Below are positions 16,199 to 24,686 of a stretch of DNA of 64,000 bases, piece after piece. Within the stretch, counting starts at the first letter, position 1; each line of letters starts with the position of its first letter. Origin of the DNA: Sphingomonas sp. Leaf230 (GTDB taxonomy: Bacteria; Pseudomonadota; Alphaproteobacteria; Sphingomonadales; Sphingomonadaceae); the NCBI RefSeq assembly GCF_001421745.1, contig NZ_LMKW01000010.1:89130-153129 (forward strand). The letters run 5' to 3'. Under the pieces are notes generated by a model. It ran no database searches. It saw only the letters and a program-made list of their open reading frames with translations, and had not been told where the DNA came from. The translations under genes and the position numbers were made by a program.

Positions 16199-18000
16199 TA
16201 TAGGATCTCCATAGTCGACTTGGGCGCTTCGCGGCCGTCGAGGGGTTCGTTGTTGAGGACGTGCATGATCGACCAGGCGAGATCCGCGTGGCCGTCGTCG
16301 CCGCCCCGGCCGGCCTTGAACGTGACGTTCCGGCCGCTGGTGGTCAGCGTTTTCTTGATCGAGACGAAGGATGAGACGACGTCGAGCCAGCTCGCATCGA
16401 ACGCCATGCGCCCGCGCGAGATCACGTTCTGCGCCTTCATGATCATCATCGCCTTCATCTCGAGCGAATATTCGATCTTGGTGACGCCCTTGATCCCGGC
16501 ATCGGGTTTAGCGAGCAGCTGGTAGACGCCGGCGCCGACGCCCGACGCGTCGATCCCGAGGAACGTGCAATTGTACCGTGATAGCATGCCCTTCACGAAG
16601 GTGGCCTGCTGTTCGAAGTCGAGGCCGCGCAGCGGGTGACGTTCGAGCAAGCGGAAAGCGCCGCCCTGGACGAGCGGCGGTGCCATGATCGACAGCGACG
16701 CATTATCGCCGTTCTCACTGTTCTGCGGATCATAGCCGGCCCAAACCGGGCGTTCACCGTACGGGCGCGCGGCCTCCGGGTTGAAGTCGGTCCAGTCCTC
16801 CATGGAGTCGCAGCCACACTTGATCAGGTCGTTGAACCGGAACGCGGACAGGCTGTCGTCGACGAAGTCGCAGTCGAACAGGTTGGCGAACTCGTCGGGT
16901 GCATATTCGTCGCGCAGCTCGTCGATGTCGAACAGGTCGCACCCGGCCGCCTCGGCATCCGTGATCGTCACGATATGCCGCCAGATGCGATCCGGCCCCT
17001 GCACGCCGTCCTTCAGCGCGGCGTGGCTGACATCGATCTCGACGCGCTCGGCTTTGGCGCGTCGCCGGTTGCGCCGCTCACCGGTCCAATAGGGATAGGC
17101 CGCGTGCGCGATCGTCGACGGCGTCGAGAAGTAGGTTTTACGCCACTTCTTGTGCGTCGCCATACCCGACGCGACCTTGTTCAACTCCTCAAAGCTATGG
17201 ACCCAAAAGAATTCGTCGAAGTAAAAGTTGCCGTGACGGCCCTGCGCGGTACGGAAGTTCGTACCGAGGAAGTGTAGCTCGGCCGCGGCCTCTTCCGCCG
17301 GGCGTAGATCCGATGTGATATTCATCGGATCGCCAGCTAGACTGACGCCGACCAATTTGGCAAAGCTGACGATGTAGCTGCGGAACTGGTGCGCCTGCGC
17401 CTTCGAGGCCGATAAGAATATCTGGTTGCGACCGGTTTCGATCGCGTCGATCAGCGCCTCGAACGCGAAATAGTAAGTCGCGCCGATCTGTCGCGACTTC
17501 AGGATCATCCGCGTACGGAACGACAGCGCCTCGAACCACGCCTCTTGATACCCGTACAACTGGTCGAGGAAGATCGTCTTCAACTCGGCCGCCTGGTCGG
17601 CGGTAAAGTGGTTCTTCTTCGCCTTCTTCTTTTCGCCCGCGTTGCGGTTAGCGACCCGCTCATTCAGATCGCCGGAATGACCGCCAGGTGCTTCATAGCG
17701 GCGGACCTTGGCCAAGCTCTCGACCTGGCGGCGTAGCGCGTCCAACTCGGTATAATTGTCGCCGGTCTTCTTATCCTTGCAGATCAGCACCATCAGGCGC
17801 GTCTCAAGGCAGTCCTCCAGCTTACGGATCGACGGCGCATCGTCCCAGTTATGCCGGCGCGCCCAGCTCTTCACCGTGTCGTATTTTACGTCCAGTTCGG
17901 AGCTGATCTGCGCCAGGCTCCACCCGCGCCAGTACAGGCTGCGCGCCGCGCGGATCCGTTCTTCGACGGGCAGGGTCAGTGGGTCGGCAAGGATCGACAT
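16198..18000 (-). CDS. P: Terminase large subunit, ATPase (P2 gpP)
   Basis: A 600-residue packaging ATPase. The N-terminal 60 residues carry an HTH (GWSLAQISSELDVKYDTVKSW), as in P2 gpP. The ATPase motifs include SRQIGATYYFAFEAL (Walker A-like) and a FYFDEFFWV stretch (Walker B), then a C-terminal nuclease-like domain (WAGYDPQNSENGDNASL, LGIDASGVGAG). The start at 18000 lies 60 bp from the centre of the divergent late-operator dyad. No good Shine-Dalgarno is seen directly upstream. Confidence 0.95.
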   Translation of the reverse strand: MSILADPLTLPVEERIRAARSLYWRGWSLAQISSELDVKYDTVKSWARRHNWDDAPSIRKLEDCLETRLMVLICKDKKTGDNYTELDALRRQVESLAKVRRYEAPGGHSGDLNERVANRNAGEKKKAKKNHFTADQAAELKTIFLDQLYGYQEAWFEALSFRTRMILKSRQIGATYYFAFEALIDAIETGRNQIFLSASKAQAHQFRSYIVSFAKLVGVSLAGDPMNITSDLRPAEEAAAELHFLGTNFRTAQGRHGNFYFDEFFWVHSFEELNKVASGMATHKKWRKTYFSTPSTIAHAAYPYWTGERRNRRRAKAERVEIDVSHAALKDGVQGPDRIWRHIVTITDAEAAGCDLFDIDELRDEYAPDEFANLFDCDFVDDSLSAFRFNDLIKCGCDSMEDWTDFNPEAARPYGERPVWAGYDPQNSENGDNASLSIMAPPLVQGGAFRLLERHPLRGLDFEQQATFVKGMLSRYNCTFLGIDASGVGAGVYQLLAKPDAGIKGVTKIEYSLEMKAMMIMKAQNVISRGRMAFDASWLDVVSSFVSIKKTLTTSGRNVTFKAGRGGDDGHADLAWSIMHVLNNEPLDGREAPKSTMEIL

Positions 18001-18045
18001 GGCACCGCCAGCCTAGCCACGCCGGCACGCCCCCCGCCCCCCACG

Positions 18046-18074
18046 GCTCTTGTAGAAAGTAATTCTACAAGAGC
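18046..18074. promoter_or_regulatory. Late-operator dyad 1, between terminase (-) and scaffold (+)
   Basis: GCTCTTGTAGAA and its exact reverse complement flank a 5-bp centre; inside is TGT-N13-ACA (18051-18069). The same dyad recurs at 24614 and 32648, and a degraded copy at 43556. P2 Ogr binds TGT-N12-ACA upstream of late promoters, and an Ogr-like gene is present at 42025. The site can serve both divergent late operons. Confidence 0.75.
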
Positions 18075-18170
18075 GTGCGCTTGAGGAAGGCACCGTATTC
18101 GGTCCCTGTTCGACCTCGCTAACGGGCGCTTGGCGCGCCGCAACCGAGACCGAACCGAGGACCAGCCGCC

Positions 18171-18998
18171 ATGGGCACCAAGAGCAAGCCGTTCCGCTCC
18201 TTCGTAGAAGGTGAAACCATCAGTGATGGCCGCAAGGTCACCGCCGAAATGATCGACGAATGCGTCGCGACGTTCACGCCGGCCACCTACAGCCCACGGA
18301 TCAACATCGAGCATGTCTCGGGCTACAGCCCCGAGCCCCCGTTCAACGGCTATGGCGACGTGATCGCGCTCGAAGCGAAGACCGACGACATCGTGATCGC
18401 CGGCAAGACGGAAAAGCGCCGCGCGCTCTACACGACCGTCGAAGGCAACGACCAGCTCGTCGCGCTCGCGAAGGCCGACCAGAAGCCATACCCTTCGGTC
18501 GAACTCACCCCCAATTATGCCGGCAGCGGCAAGTTCGGCATCATCGGCCTGGCGTTCACCGACACCCCCGCGTCGATCGGTACGCAGCGTCTGCAGTTCT
18601 CGCACCGCGCGCCTGGCACCGTATTCGCGTCGGCCGCGGACGCGGTCACGATCGAATTCGAAGCCAAGAAGGCCGATGACGAGAAGGTCGATAGCATCGT
18701 CGATCGTCTGTTCGCCTCGGTCATGGCCAAGTTCAAGCCGGCGGAGCCCGACAAGCCAATCGAAGAGCCCAAGCCGAAGCCGGCCAACGACAACTTCGAT
18801 CCGGCATCGTTCGCTTCCGACATCAAATCGATCGTCACCGGCGTCGTGACGGCCGCGCTCAAGCCGATCACGGAGGCACAGACCGCCCACCAGCGCGACT
18901 TCGCCACGCTCAAGACGCAGCTCGGGAACACCGAGCAGCCGGGCTTCTCGCGCTCGCCAGCGTCGGGCGGCGGTGACGACGCCGTTACCGACTGCTGA
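18171..18998 (+). CDS. O: Capsid scaffolding protein and protease (P2 gpO)
   Basis: A 275-residue protein with the gpO serine-protease triad visible: D19 in ISDGRKV, H48 in NIEHVSGY, and S109 in YPSVEL, matching P2's Asp19/His48/Ser107. The C-terminal part (about 165-260) is charged and helical, as expected for scaffolding. In P2 it guides procapsid assembly and cleaves itself and the capsid protein. A good ribosome site (GAGGA) precedes the ATG. It is the first gene of the rightward head operon, 111 bp from the centre of late-operator dyad 1. Confidence 0.95.
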   Translation: MGTKSKPFRSFVEGETISDGRKVTAEMIDECVATFTPATYSPRINIEHVSGYSPEPPFNGYGDVIALEAKTDDIVIAGKTEKRRALYTTVEGNDQLVALAKADQKPYPSVELTPNYAGSGKFGIIGLAFTDTPASIGTQRLQFSHRAPGTVFASAADAVTIEFEAKKADDEKVDSIVDRLFASVMAKFKPAEPDKPIEEPKPKPANDNFDPASFASDIKSIVTGVVTAALKPITEAQTAHQRDFATLKTQLGNTEQPGFSRSPASGGGDDAVTDC

Positions 18999-19046
18999 TC
19001 GTCAGCCACCCGCCCCGACCGCCCAGCCTTCACAGGAACCGCCCCG

Positions 19047-20138
19047 ATGCTCAACGCAACCCGTAACAAGTACAACGCCTACACTCAGCAGATCGGCAAG
19101 CTGAACAACGTCGCTGATCCCAGCCGCCAGTTCGAGGTGCTGCCGTCGGTGGCGCAGACACTGCGCGCCAAACTGAAAACATCCAGCGACTTCCTGTCAA
19201 AGATCAACATCATCCCGGTGGTCGCGCAGGAAGGCGACAAGGTCGGCGTCGGCGTGAAGGGCACGATCGCCAGCCGCACGGATACCCGGACCAAGGATCG
19301 CGAGCCGCGCTACCCCGGCGATCTCGACGAGACGCGCTACCGCTGCGAGAAGACCGACTTCGACACGCTGGTTCGGTACGAGACCCTCGACGCCTGGGCA
19401 CATCAGCCGAATTTCCAGACCCTGCTGCGCGACGCGATCATCAGCGCCAAGGCCGTCGACATCATCACGATCGGTTTCAACGGCGTATTCGTCGCCAAGA
19501 CCACCGATGCCACCAAGTATCCGCTGCTCCAGGACGTCAACAAGGGCTGGCTCCAGCACATCCGCGAAGATGCCCCGGAGCGCCACGCCGCAGGCGGCGA
19601 GCTGAAGGCAGAGACGCGCAACGATGACGGCGTGGTGACCGCGGCAGGCGCGATCTACGTCGGCGCTGGCGAGGTTGGCTCCGAGGTCGACTACGTCAAC
19701 ATCGACGCACTGGTGTTCGCCGGCATCGAATTGCTCGACGAAAATTACCGTGAGGATACCGACCTGGTCGTCATCGTCGGCCGCACGCTCGTCAACGACA
19801 AGTATTTCTCGATCGTCAACGCATCCGGCGACAAGGCGACCGAGCAGCTCGCGCGTGACGTCCTGCTTTCCGACAAGAAGATCGGCGGTTTGACCGCGGT
19901 CCGCGTGCCGAAGTTCCCCAAGAACGCCATCCTCATCACCACGCTCGCCAACCTGTCGGTCTATGAACAGATCGGCACCGAACGTCGCAAGATCGAGGAC
20001 AACGCCAAGCGCGACCAGATCGAGAACTACGAGAGCGTCAACCACGCCTATGTCGTCGAAGACATGGGCAAGGCGGTGCTGATCGAGAACATCGTCATGG
20101 GCAAAGCCCCGGCCGCGCCTGCGCCGGCTGGCGGCTAA
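19047..20138 (+). CDS. N: Major capsid protein (P2 gpN)
   Basis: A 363-residue P2-type capsid protein. The N-terminus (FLSKINIIPVVAQEGDKVGVGVKGTIASRTDT) lies after the expected cleavage region and is typical of gpN. The family motifs RYETLDAWAHQPNFQTLLRD and FNGVFVAKTTDATKYPLLQD are present. An AGGAA ribosome site precedes the ATG. It follows scaffold gene O and precedes terminase gene M, as in P2. Confidence 0.96.
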   Translation: MLNATRNKYNAYTQQIGKLNNVADPSRQFEVLPSVAQTLRAKLKTSSDFLSKINIIPVVAQEGDKVGVGVKGTIASRTDTRTKDREPRYPGDLDETRYRCEKTDFDTLVRYETLDAWAHQPNFQTLLRDAIISAKAVDIITIGFNGVFVAKTTDATKYPLLQDVNKGWLQHIREDAPERHAAGGELKAETRNDDGVVTAAGAIYVGAGEVGSEVDYVNIDALVFAGIELLDENYREDTDLVVIVGRTLVNDKYFSIVNASGDKATEQLARDVLLSDKKIGGLTAVRVPKFPKNAILITTLANLSVYEQIGTERRKIEDNAKRDQIENYESVNHAYVVEDMGKAVLIENIVMGKAPAAPAPAGG

Positions 20139-20174
20139 CCCTTTCCCCCCGTTCCCGCCCCCACAGGACACGCC

Positions 20175-20999
20175 ATGAGCTTCGCTCGACGCCAGGAACA
20201 AATCCTAGCCATGAAAGCGGCGTCTGCTCCTGCATCCGGGGGCGGGCACACCCGTACCGCCGCGGTCGTACCATCGGCCGCGGCGGACCAACTCCCCATT
20301 CCCACCGGCAACACGCCGGCCGCCCGCAATGCCGCGACCGTTGCCTTGCGCTTCCGCCACGATCGCCAGCGCCTCAAACAGATCAAATCCAAAGAGCTGA
20401 AGGTCGCCGCCAAGCGCCAGATGCTTCCGGAATATCAGGCCTGGTGTGACGGACTGCTGGACGCCGGCCGTCGCGTCGAAGGCCGGCAACTGGACCCCAC
20501 CGGCGCTGACGATGTCCTGCCGAGCATCATGGTTTGGTGCCTGGACGTTGGCGACTGGACACGCGGCCTGATGCTGGCGAGTTTCGTCCTCCGCTTTTCC
20601 ATCCCTATGCCGAAGCACTTCGTACGCGATGCCGCGACACTGGTCTTGGAAGAGATCGCGGACGCGGCGTTGCGGGCACAGGCCCGAAGCGAAGCATTCC
20701 CGTTGTACGTGCTGGAGGCCGTCGAGTTGCTGACGGACGGCATCGACATGCACGACGAACCCAAGGCCAAGCTGTTCAAGGCGATCGGTGCCGAGCTGGT
20801 GCGTGCAGCCGGCGAGGCGACCGGCGACGCGATCGTACCGACGATCGAGCGCGCGGTGGCCGTGCTGACCCGCGCACAGGACAAGAACGAACGTGTCGGC
20901 GTGAAGACGATGCTGCGCGGCCTCGAAAAAGCGAAGGCCGCAGCCATCAAGAACGCCGACGCCAGCACCGAAACACAGGCCGGCGATACCGCCGGCTGA
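20175..20999 (+). CDS. M: Terminase small subunit / endonuclease (P2 gpM)
   Basis: A 274-residue gpM-type protein. The N-terminal region has ARRQEQILAMKAA followed by a basic helical part (RHDRQRLKQIKSKELKVAAK), and the central motif LPSIMVWCLDVGDWTRGLML is characteristic of the P2 terminase endonuclease subunit. It cooperates with gpP to cut at cos. An AGGA ribosome site lies upstream. The C-terminal 60 residues are alanine- and lysine-rich. Confidence 0.93.
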   Translation: MSFARRQEQILAMKAASAPASGGGHTRTAAVVPSAAADQLPIPTGNTPAARNAATVALRFRHDRQRLKQIKSKELKVAAKRQMLPEYQAWCDGLLDAGRRVEGRQLDPTGADDVLPSIMVWCLDVGDWTRGLMLASFVLRFSIPMPKHFVRDAATLVLEEIADAALRAQARSEAFPLYVLEAVELLTDGIDMHDEPKAKLFKAIGAELVRAAGEATGDAIVPTIERAVAVLTRAQDKNERVGVKTMLRGLEKAKAAAIKNADASTETQAGDTAG

Positions 21000-21110
21000 C
21001 CAAGCTCGCCCCCGGCGCTCGGGGACGGATCACGCGAGACGGGAAGCCTCCGGGCCGCAGGGCCGTCGATCGACCTGATCCCCACCCCCGTGAATTTCTA
21101 GGACCGTTCG

Positions 21111-21332
21111 ATGGCCGACTTCCTCGTCAGCTCCCTGATCGCCTTCGTAGGCGTCGTCGCGTTGGTCGCAGCCGTCGCGATCACGCTGGTTGGTGGCATC
21201 CTCATGATCACCGCACGGAAGTGCGACCGACCGATCGAGCTTTCGCCCCGCCGCTACGCCTGGTGCGCGATTGGGCTTGGTGTGCTGTTGGGGGGGAAGG
21301 CGCTCGACGTCGTCGCCAGCGTGTCGCTGTGA
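21111..21332 (+). CDS. Small membrane protein between M and L
   Basis: A 73-residue protein with two hydrophobic segments: about residues 4-34 (LVSSLIAFVGVVALVAAVAI onward) and 49-70. It has an AGGACC ribosome site, and its stop overlaps the GTG start of gene L (GTGA). P2 has no gene here. It could be a lysis-timing or superinfection protein, but nothing in the sequence decides this. Confidence 0.65.
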   Translation: MADFLVSSLIAFVGVVALVAAVAITLVGGILMITARKCDRPIELSPRRYAWCAIGLGVLLGGKALDVVASVSL

Positions 21333-21820
21333 CCGGCCTGATCGCAACCGTCCTGCCGGATGAGGATACGCCCGCACCGGCGCTGATCGTCAACGACGGG
21401 TTCTTTCCTGACATCGATCCCGCCGTGTTTCGCAAACAGCATCGGATCCGCGACGCGGTGACGCCAGATCGCGCCCGCGAGGCGCTGATCGCAGCGATGC
21501 TGGCGGTCTATCGCGATCTCGCCACCTGGGCATTGAGCCACCGCGCTGCCGGCACCCGGAAGCTTGCCGACGTGCGACTGTCAGATGGGTCGATCTCGAC
21601 CATCGACGGCATCAACACGCTCGTCCTGCTCTACCAGCGCGCCGTCTTCACGGCTGCCAAGGCGGAAGTCGTCGAGCGCTATCGCGACGTGGATCTGACC
21701 AGCGCCGGGCAGCGCAAGGCCGAGGATCTTGAACCGAGCGTCACCGAGCTGCGCCGCGATTCAATTCACGCGATCCGCGATATGCTGGGCGTCACACGCA
21801 CCACGGTCGAGTTGATATGA
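21329..21820 (+). CDS. L: Head completion/stabilisation protein (P2 gpL)
   Basis: The start is the GTG overlapping the stop of the small membrane protein. The 163-residue product has gpL features: FFPDIDPAVFRKQHRIRDAV near the N-terminus, then AREALIAAMLAVYRDLATWA and the C-terminal ELRRDSIHAIRDMLGVTRT. In P2 gpL completes filled heads and forms part of the head-tail connector. Its stop overlaps gene X by 4 bp. Confidence 0.9.
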   Translation: MTGLIATVLPDEDTPAPALIVNDGFFPDIDPAVFRKQHRIRDAVTPDRAREALIAAMLAVYRDLATWALSHRAAGTRKLADVRLSDGSISTIDGINTLVLLYQRAVFTAAKAEVVERYRDVDLTSAGQRKAEDLEPSVTELRRDSIHAIRDMLGVTRTTVELI

Positions 21821-22044
21821 CCTCGTCGCTCGACATCGTTCGTGCGCGCGACGGCGACACGCTCGACGCGCTGATCTGGCGCGAACGCAACCTCGGCCCG
21901 GCCGATCTGCCCGCCGTGCTTGCAGCCAACCCCGGCGTCGCCGGCCTCGGCTCGATCCTGCCGAAGGGTCAGCCAATCAACCTCCCCGCCATCGCCGCGC
22001 CGGCTACCGCCGTTCGCACCGATGTCCTCAACCTGTGGGACTGA
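21817..22044 (+). CDS. X: Tail protein X (LysM-like)
   Basis: A 75-residue protein of the P2 gpX family: VRARDGDTLDALIWRERNLG, then a short LysM-like repeat and the ending LPKGQPINLPAI. gpX is a small tail protein thought to help the tail reach the cell wall. It overlaps gene L by 4 bp and precedes the lysis genes, the P2 order. Confidence 0.92.
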   Translation: MTSSLDIVRARDGDTLDALIWRERNLGPADLPAVLAANPGVAGLGSILPKGQPINLPAIAAPATAVRTDVLNLWD

Positions 22045-22048
22045 CCGT

Positions 22049-22402
22049 ATGAAGGATCTACTCCACGACTTCGGGACCTGGCTGCTGGCGTTCGTCATCA
22101 GCCTGGTCCCCGCCGGCCTCGGGTCGGTCGTCAGCCTACTTGTCGAAACCGGCCTCACTTGGGGCCAGCGGATCGCGCAAGTCTGGGTCGGCATCGTCGT
22201 CAGCTATTTCGTCACGAACGCCGCCAACGCGATGTTCGGCATGCACCCGTTCGTGTCGCAGGCGATCGGCTTTCTCGTCGCCATGGTCGCCTTCAAGGGC
22301 GCCCCCGGTTTCATTGCCGGCTGCAGCGCCGTCCTCGCCGAACTGCCCGGCAAGCTTAGCGAGCGGCTGCTCGCGCTCATCCCGCGAAAGGACCCCAAGT
22401 AA
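22049..22402 (+). CDS. Holin-like membrane protein
   Basis: A 117-residue protein starting at the ATG at 22049. It has three predicted membrane segments: LLAFVISLVPAGLGSVVSLL (about 11-30), VWVGIVVSYFVTNAANAMF (about 45-63) and AIGFLVAMVAFKG onward (about 72-93), with a basic tail. It sits directly before the endolysin (TAATG overlap), which is the usual place of a class I-type holin. The assignment comes from topology and position, not from a named family. Confidence 0.75.
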   Translation: MKDLLHDFGTWLLAFVISLVPAGLGSVVSLLVETGLTWGQRIAQVWVGIVVSYFVTNAANAMFGMHPFVSQAIGFLVAMVAFKGAPGFIAGCSAVLAELPGKLSERLLALIPRKDPK

Positions 22403-22923
22403 TGCCCGGTTACGGACCGCCCCCTACTCCCGCGAAGAAGCTCCCCCCCAAGACGCTGATCGGCGTGATCGGCGCGGCCGCAGCGCTGATCGTTACCCCG
22501 TTTGTCTCCGGATGGGAGTCGGGCGGCACGCCGCGCCTCGTTGCATACCAGGACATCGTCAAGGTGTGGACGATCTGCGGCGGCGAGACGCTGGGCGTGA
22601 AGCCCGGCATGGTCGAGACGGTTGCAGGATGTGAGCTGCGCGAGGAAGCGGCCCTTATTCGCCATGCCGAACCGGTCTTGGCCTGCACGCCAATCCTGCG
22701 CTCGCATCCCAACCAGCTCTCGGCCGCAATCAGCCTCGCCTATAACATCGGCACCGGCGGGTATTGTGGATCCACCGTCGCGCGGCGCTTCAACGCCAGC
22801 AACTGGCGTGGTGCCTGCGATGCTTTCCTGATGTGGAACAAGGCGGGTGGCCAGGTCGTGCGCGGCCTCGACCGCCGTCGGCGCGCCGAGCGCGACCTCT
22901 GCCTGAAGGAGCTGCCCCGATGA
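22402..22923 (+). CDS. SAR-type endolysin, GH24 lysozyme
   Basis: A 173-residue muramidase of the phage lysozyme (R21/GH24) family. An N-terminal weakly hydrophobic Gly/Ala-rich segment (about 18-36) looks like a signal-anchor-release domain. The active-site block follows: E39 in SGWESGG, D51 in YQDIVKVWT and T57. The E to D spacing is 3 residues longer than in R21. Later motifs NQLSAAISLAYNIG and VRGLDRRRRAERDLC are typical. It degrades peptidoglycan at lysis once released by the holin. Confidence 0.93.
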   Translation: MPGYGPPPTPAKKLPPKTLIGVIGAAAALIVTPFVSGWESGGTPRLVAYQDIVKVWTICGGETLGVKPGMVETVAGCELREEAALIRHAEPVLACTPILRSHPNQLSAAISLAYNIGTGGYCGSTVARRFNASNWRGACDAFLMWNKAGGQVVRGLDRRRRAERDLCLKELPR

Positions 22924-23384
22924 TCCGCACCCTGTTCGCCAAGGTGAAGGCCGAGGCCTTCTTCCTCGTCCTGCTCGCAGTCGCCGCGGTCGGTGCCTGG
23001 CTGTACGTCCAGTACCGCCAGGTCAGCGCCGACCGCAACGACCTGCGGCACCGCGCCGAACTAATCTGCGCCGGATCCGGCGCGGACTTCGCCGCAATGG
23101 GTAACACCGCACGCGGTGTCCGGTGCGCACAAACGGTCGCCGGCCTGGTGAAATTCAAAAGCGACAGCGACCAGCTCACCGCCGCCACGCTCGCGCAGGC
23201 GATGGCCGATCACGACGCTCGACAGAACAACGACACCCGCGCCGCGCGCGCTGCTGCCGAGGCAGCAAGCTCGGCCGCACAACGAATGGAGATGGCAGAT
23301 GCACAAGCTGAACGGACGAATCTTGTCGATAGCGATTGGTTTCGCGCTGTTAACGGCGTTGCCGGCCTGCGCCCGGCACGCTGA
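22920..23384 (+). CDS. Rz-like inner-membrane spanin (P2 LysB type)
   Basis: A 154-residue protein with one N-terminal membrane helix (EAFFLVLLAVAAVGAWLYVQY, about 11-31) followed by a long alanine-rich coiled-coil-like periplasmic part. It starts inside the endolysin stop (ATGA). The next gene, an o-spanin lipoprotein, begins within its 3' end in another frame, the classical Rz/Rz1 layout. The pair fuses inner and outer membranes in the last step of lysis. Confidence 0.82.
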   Translation: MIRTLFAKVKAEAFFLVLLAVAAVGAWLYVQYRQVSADRNDLRHRAELICAGSGADFAAMGNTARGVRCAQTVAGLVKFKSDSDQLTAATLAQAMADHDARQNNDTRAARAAAEAASSAAQRMEMADAQAERTNLVDSDWFRAVNGVAGLRPAR

Positions 23385-23637
23385 CGCCCCGCCAGCGGTC
23401 ATCCCAGCGCCGATCGTGGTGAAGGTGAAGGACACGCCCCCGGCAGAGCTTCTTACGTGCGCTACGCGCCCCGAGGGCCTGCCGGAGGATTCGTCGCTGA
23501 TCGCACAGATCCCTACCAAGATCCGTGCCGGCATTATCCGCCTCGCCCGTGCCTTCGCCGGCAACGCCGATCGCGCCGACCGCTTGGTCAACTGGAACGT
23601 GCCGGGCAGCTGCCCGGCCGCGAAGACGGCACCGTGA
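23299..23637 (+). CDS. Rz1-like outer-membrane spanin lipoprotein (P2 LysC type)
   Basis: A 112-residue protein that begins inside the Rz-like gene, overlapping it by 86 bp in the +1 frame. It has a lipoprotein signal with lipobox LPAC at about 21-24, then a proline-rich mature N-terminus (HADAPPAVIPAPIVV), as in Rz1 proteins. It would be anchored in the outer membrane and bind the inner-membrane spanin. Its stop overlaps the GTG start of gene R. Confidence 0.82.
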   Translation: MHKLNGRILSIAIGFALLTALPACARHADAPPAVIPAPIVVKVKDTPPAELLTCATRPEGLPEDSSLIAQIPTKIRAGIIRLARAFAGNADRADRLVNWNVPGSCPAAKTAP

Positions 23638-24116
23638 AAAAGCTCGATACCCTGCGCGCACATCTACTCGCATCTGTTCCCGAAATTGGGAACAGCCCCG
23701 AGAAGATGGAGATTTTCGTCGACAAGGGCGATGTGGCGGTGCGCGCAGGCTCGCTCTCGTTCGAGTATTCTTACACCGCTTCGGTGTGGGTGCAAGACTA
23801 CTCGGGCAGTGTGGACAACCTCTTGGTGCCGATCCTCGCATGGATAGCCGCGAACCAGCCCGATCTGTTCGAGAAGGGTCAGCGCAAGCCGTTCACGTTT
23901 GAATCGGAGCTGCTCGACGCAGAGACGTGCGACATCACGATCTCGATTGACCTGACCGAGCTGGTCCGCGTCGAGCAACAGCCGAACGGCCTCAAGGTCA
24001 CGCATCTACCCGAACCGGTTATGAACGACGCCTTTGCCGGCGTCCCGACCGGCACCAACCTATGGGCCGGCCTGATCGAGGACGGCACCGGCATGGTCGA
24101 GATCGTCACACGATGA
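23634..24116 (+). CDS. R: Tail completion protein R
   Basis: The start is the GTG overlapping the Rz1 stop. The 160-residue product matches the P2 gpR family: KKLDTLRAHLLASVPEI, ASVWVQDYSGSVDNLLVPIL and WIAANQPDLF. gpR finishes the tail end that joins the head. Codons 14-21 contain a perfect inverted repeat (CTGTTCCC and GGGAACAG around 6 bases) that recurs at 43688. Confidence 0.93.
   Translation: MKKLDTLRAHLLASVPEIGNSPEKMEIFVDKGDVAVRAGSLSFEYSYTASVWVQDYSGSVDNLLVPILAWIAANQPDLFEKGQRKPFTFESELLDAETCDITISIDLTELVRVEQQPNGLKVTHLPEPVMNDAFAGVPTGTNLWAGLIEDGTGMVEIVTR
23674..23695. repeat. Inverted repeat CTGTTCCC-N6-GGGAACAG, copy 1
   Basis: A perfect 8-bp dyad inside the gene R coding region, 40 bp after its start. 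An identical pair of arms with the same 6-bp spacer occurs at 43688-43709. The role is unknown; a regulator binding site is possible. Confidence 0.5.
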
Positions 24117-24571
24117 ACGACTTCGCGCCGATCGAGCAGCTCGTCCGCGATCTGCTGGTGCGTACCGCCGCGCCCGAACGCGCACGGTTGATGCGCTTGA
24201 TCGGGCGCGAGATCCGCAAGAGCCAGTCGGACCGTATCGCTGCCCAGCGCGATCCCGAGGGCGCGGCGTTCGCCCCGCGCCGTCCCAAGCCCGATCGCGG
24301 CCGGAAGAAAGGCAAGCTTCGCCAGCAGAAGATGTTCCGCAAATTGCGCATGGCGAAGAGCCTGAAGGCGGGCGGCAACGGCGACGAAGTTTGGGTCGGC
24401 TTTGGCGGTCGTGCATCGCGGATCGCCAGCATTCACCAGGCCGGCCTGTCGGACGCCCCGGCACCTGGTCAACCAAAGGTGCGCTATGCCCGACGCGTGC
24501 TGCTCGGCCTGACGGAAGCCGAACAGCAGCGGATCCTCGATCTCATTCTCGCCCAGGTCGCGCCAAGCTAG
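24113..24571 (+). CDS. S: Tail completion / virion morphogenesis protein S
   Basis: The start is the ATG that overlaps gene R by 4 bp. The 152-residue product belongs to the P2 gpS family: LMRLIGREIRKSQSDRIAAQ, then RDPEGAAFAPRRPK, a basic stretch, and the ending YARRVLLGLTEAEQQRILDL. gpS and gpR complete the tail. It is the last gene of the first rightward late operon, 42 bp before late-operator dyad 2. Confidence 0.93.
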   Translation: MNDFAPIEQLVRDLLVRTAAPERARLMRLIGREIRKSQSDRIAAQRDPEGAAFAPRRPKPDRGRKKGKLRQQKMFRKLRMAKSLKAGGNGDEVWVGFGGRASRIASIHQAGLSDAPAPGQPKVRYARRVLLGLTEAEQQRILDLILAQVAPS

Positions 24572-24613
24572 GCCGATTTGAGTTCCGCGCCGGCAAATGG
24601 CTTTAGGTCATCT

Positions 24614-24640
24614 CTCTTGTAGAAAGCGTTTCTACAAGAG
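24614..24640. promoter_or_regulatory. Late-operator dyad 2, upstream of J
   Basis: CTCTTGTAGAAA and its exact reverse complement flank GCG, giving 12-bp perfect arms. TGT-N13-ACA lies at 24618-24636. The dyad centre is 60 bp upstream of the preferred gene J start. No T-run follows, so it is not a standard terminator. Confidence 0.75.
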
Positions 24641-24686
24641 CGCGCCATAGCCATGCCCTCGCTGCGCCGACGACATGGCCGGCGTC

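Noticed and set aside
19197..20201. 334-codon antisense frame over the capsid gene
   Set aside because: Shadow of the capsid coding sequence; no ribosome site or family match.
24614..24640. Reading the late dyads as rho-independent terminators
   Set aside because: No T-run follows, one copy lies between divergent genes, and the same arms recur upstream of every late operon, which fits a binding site better.
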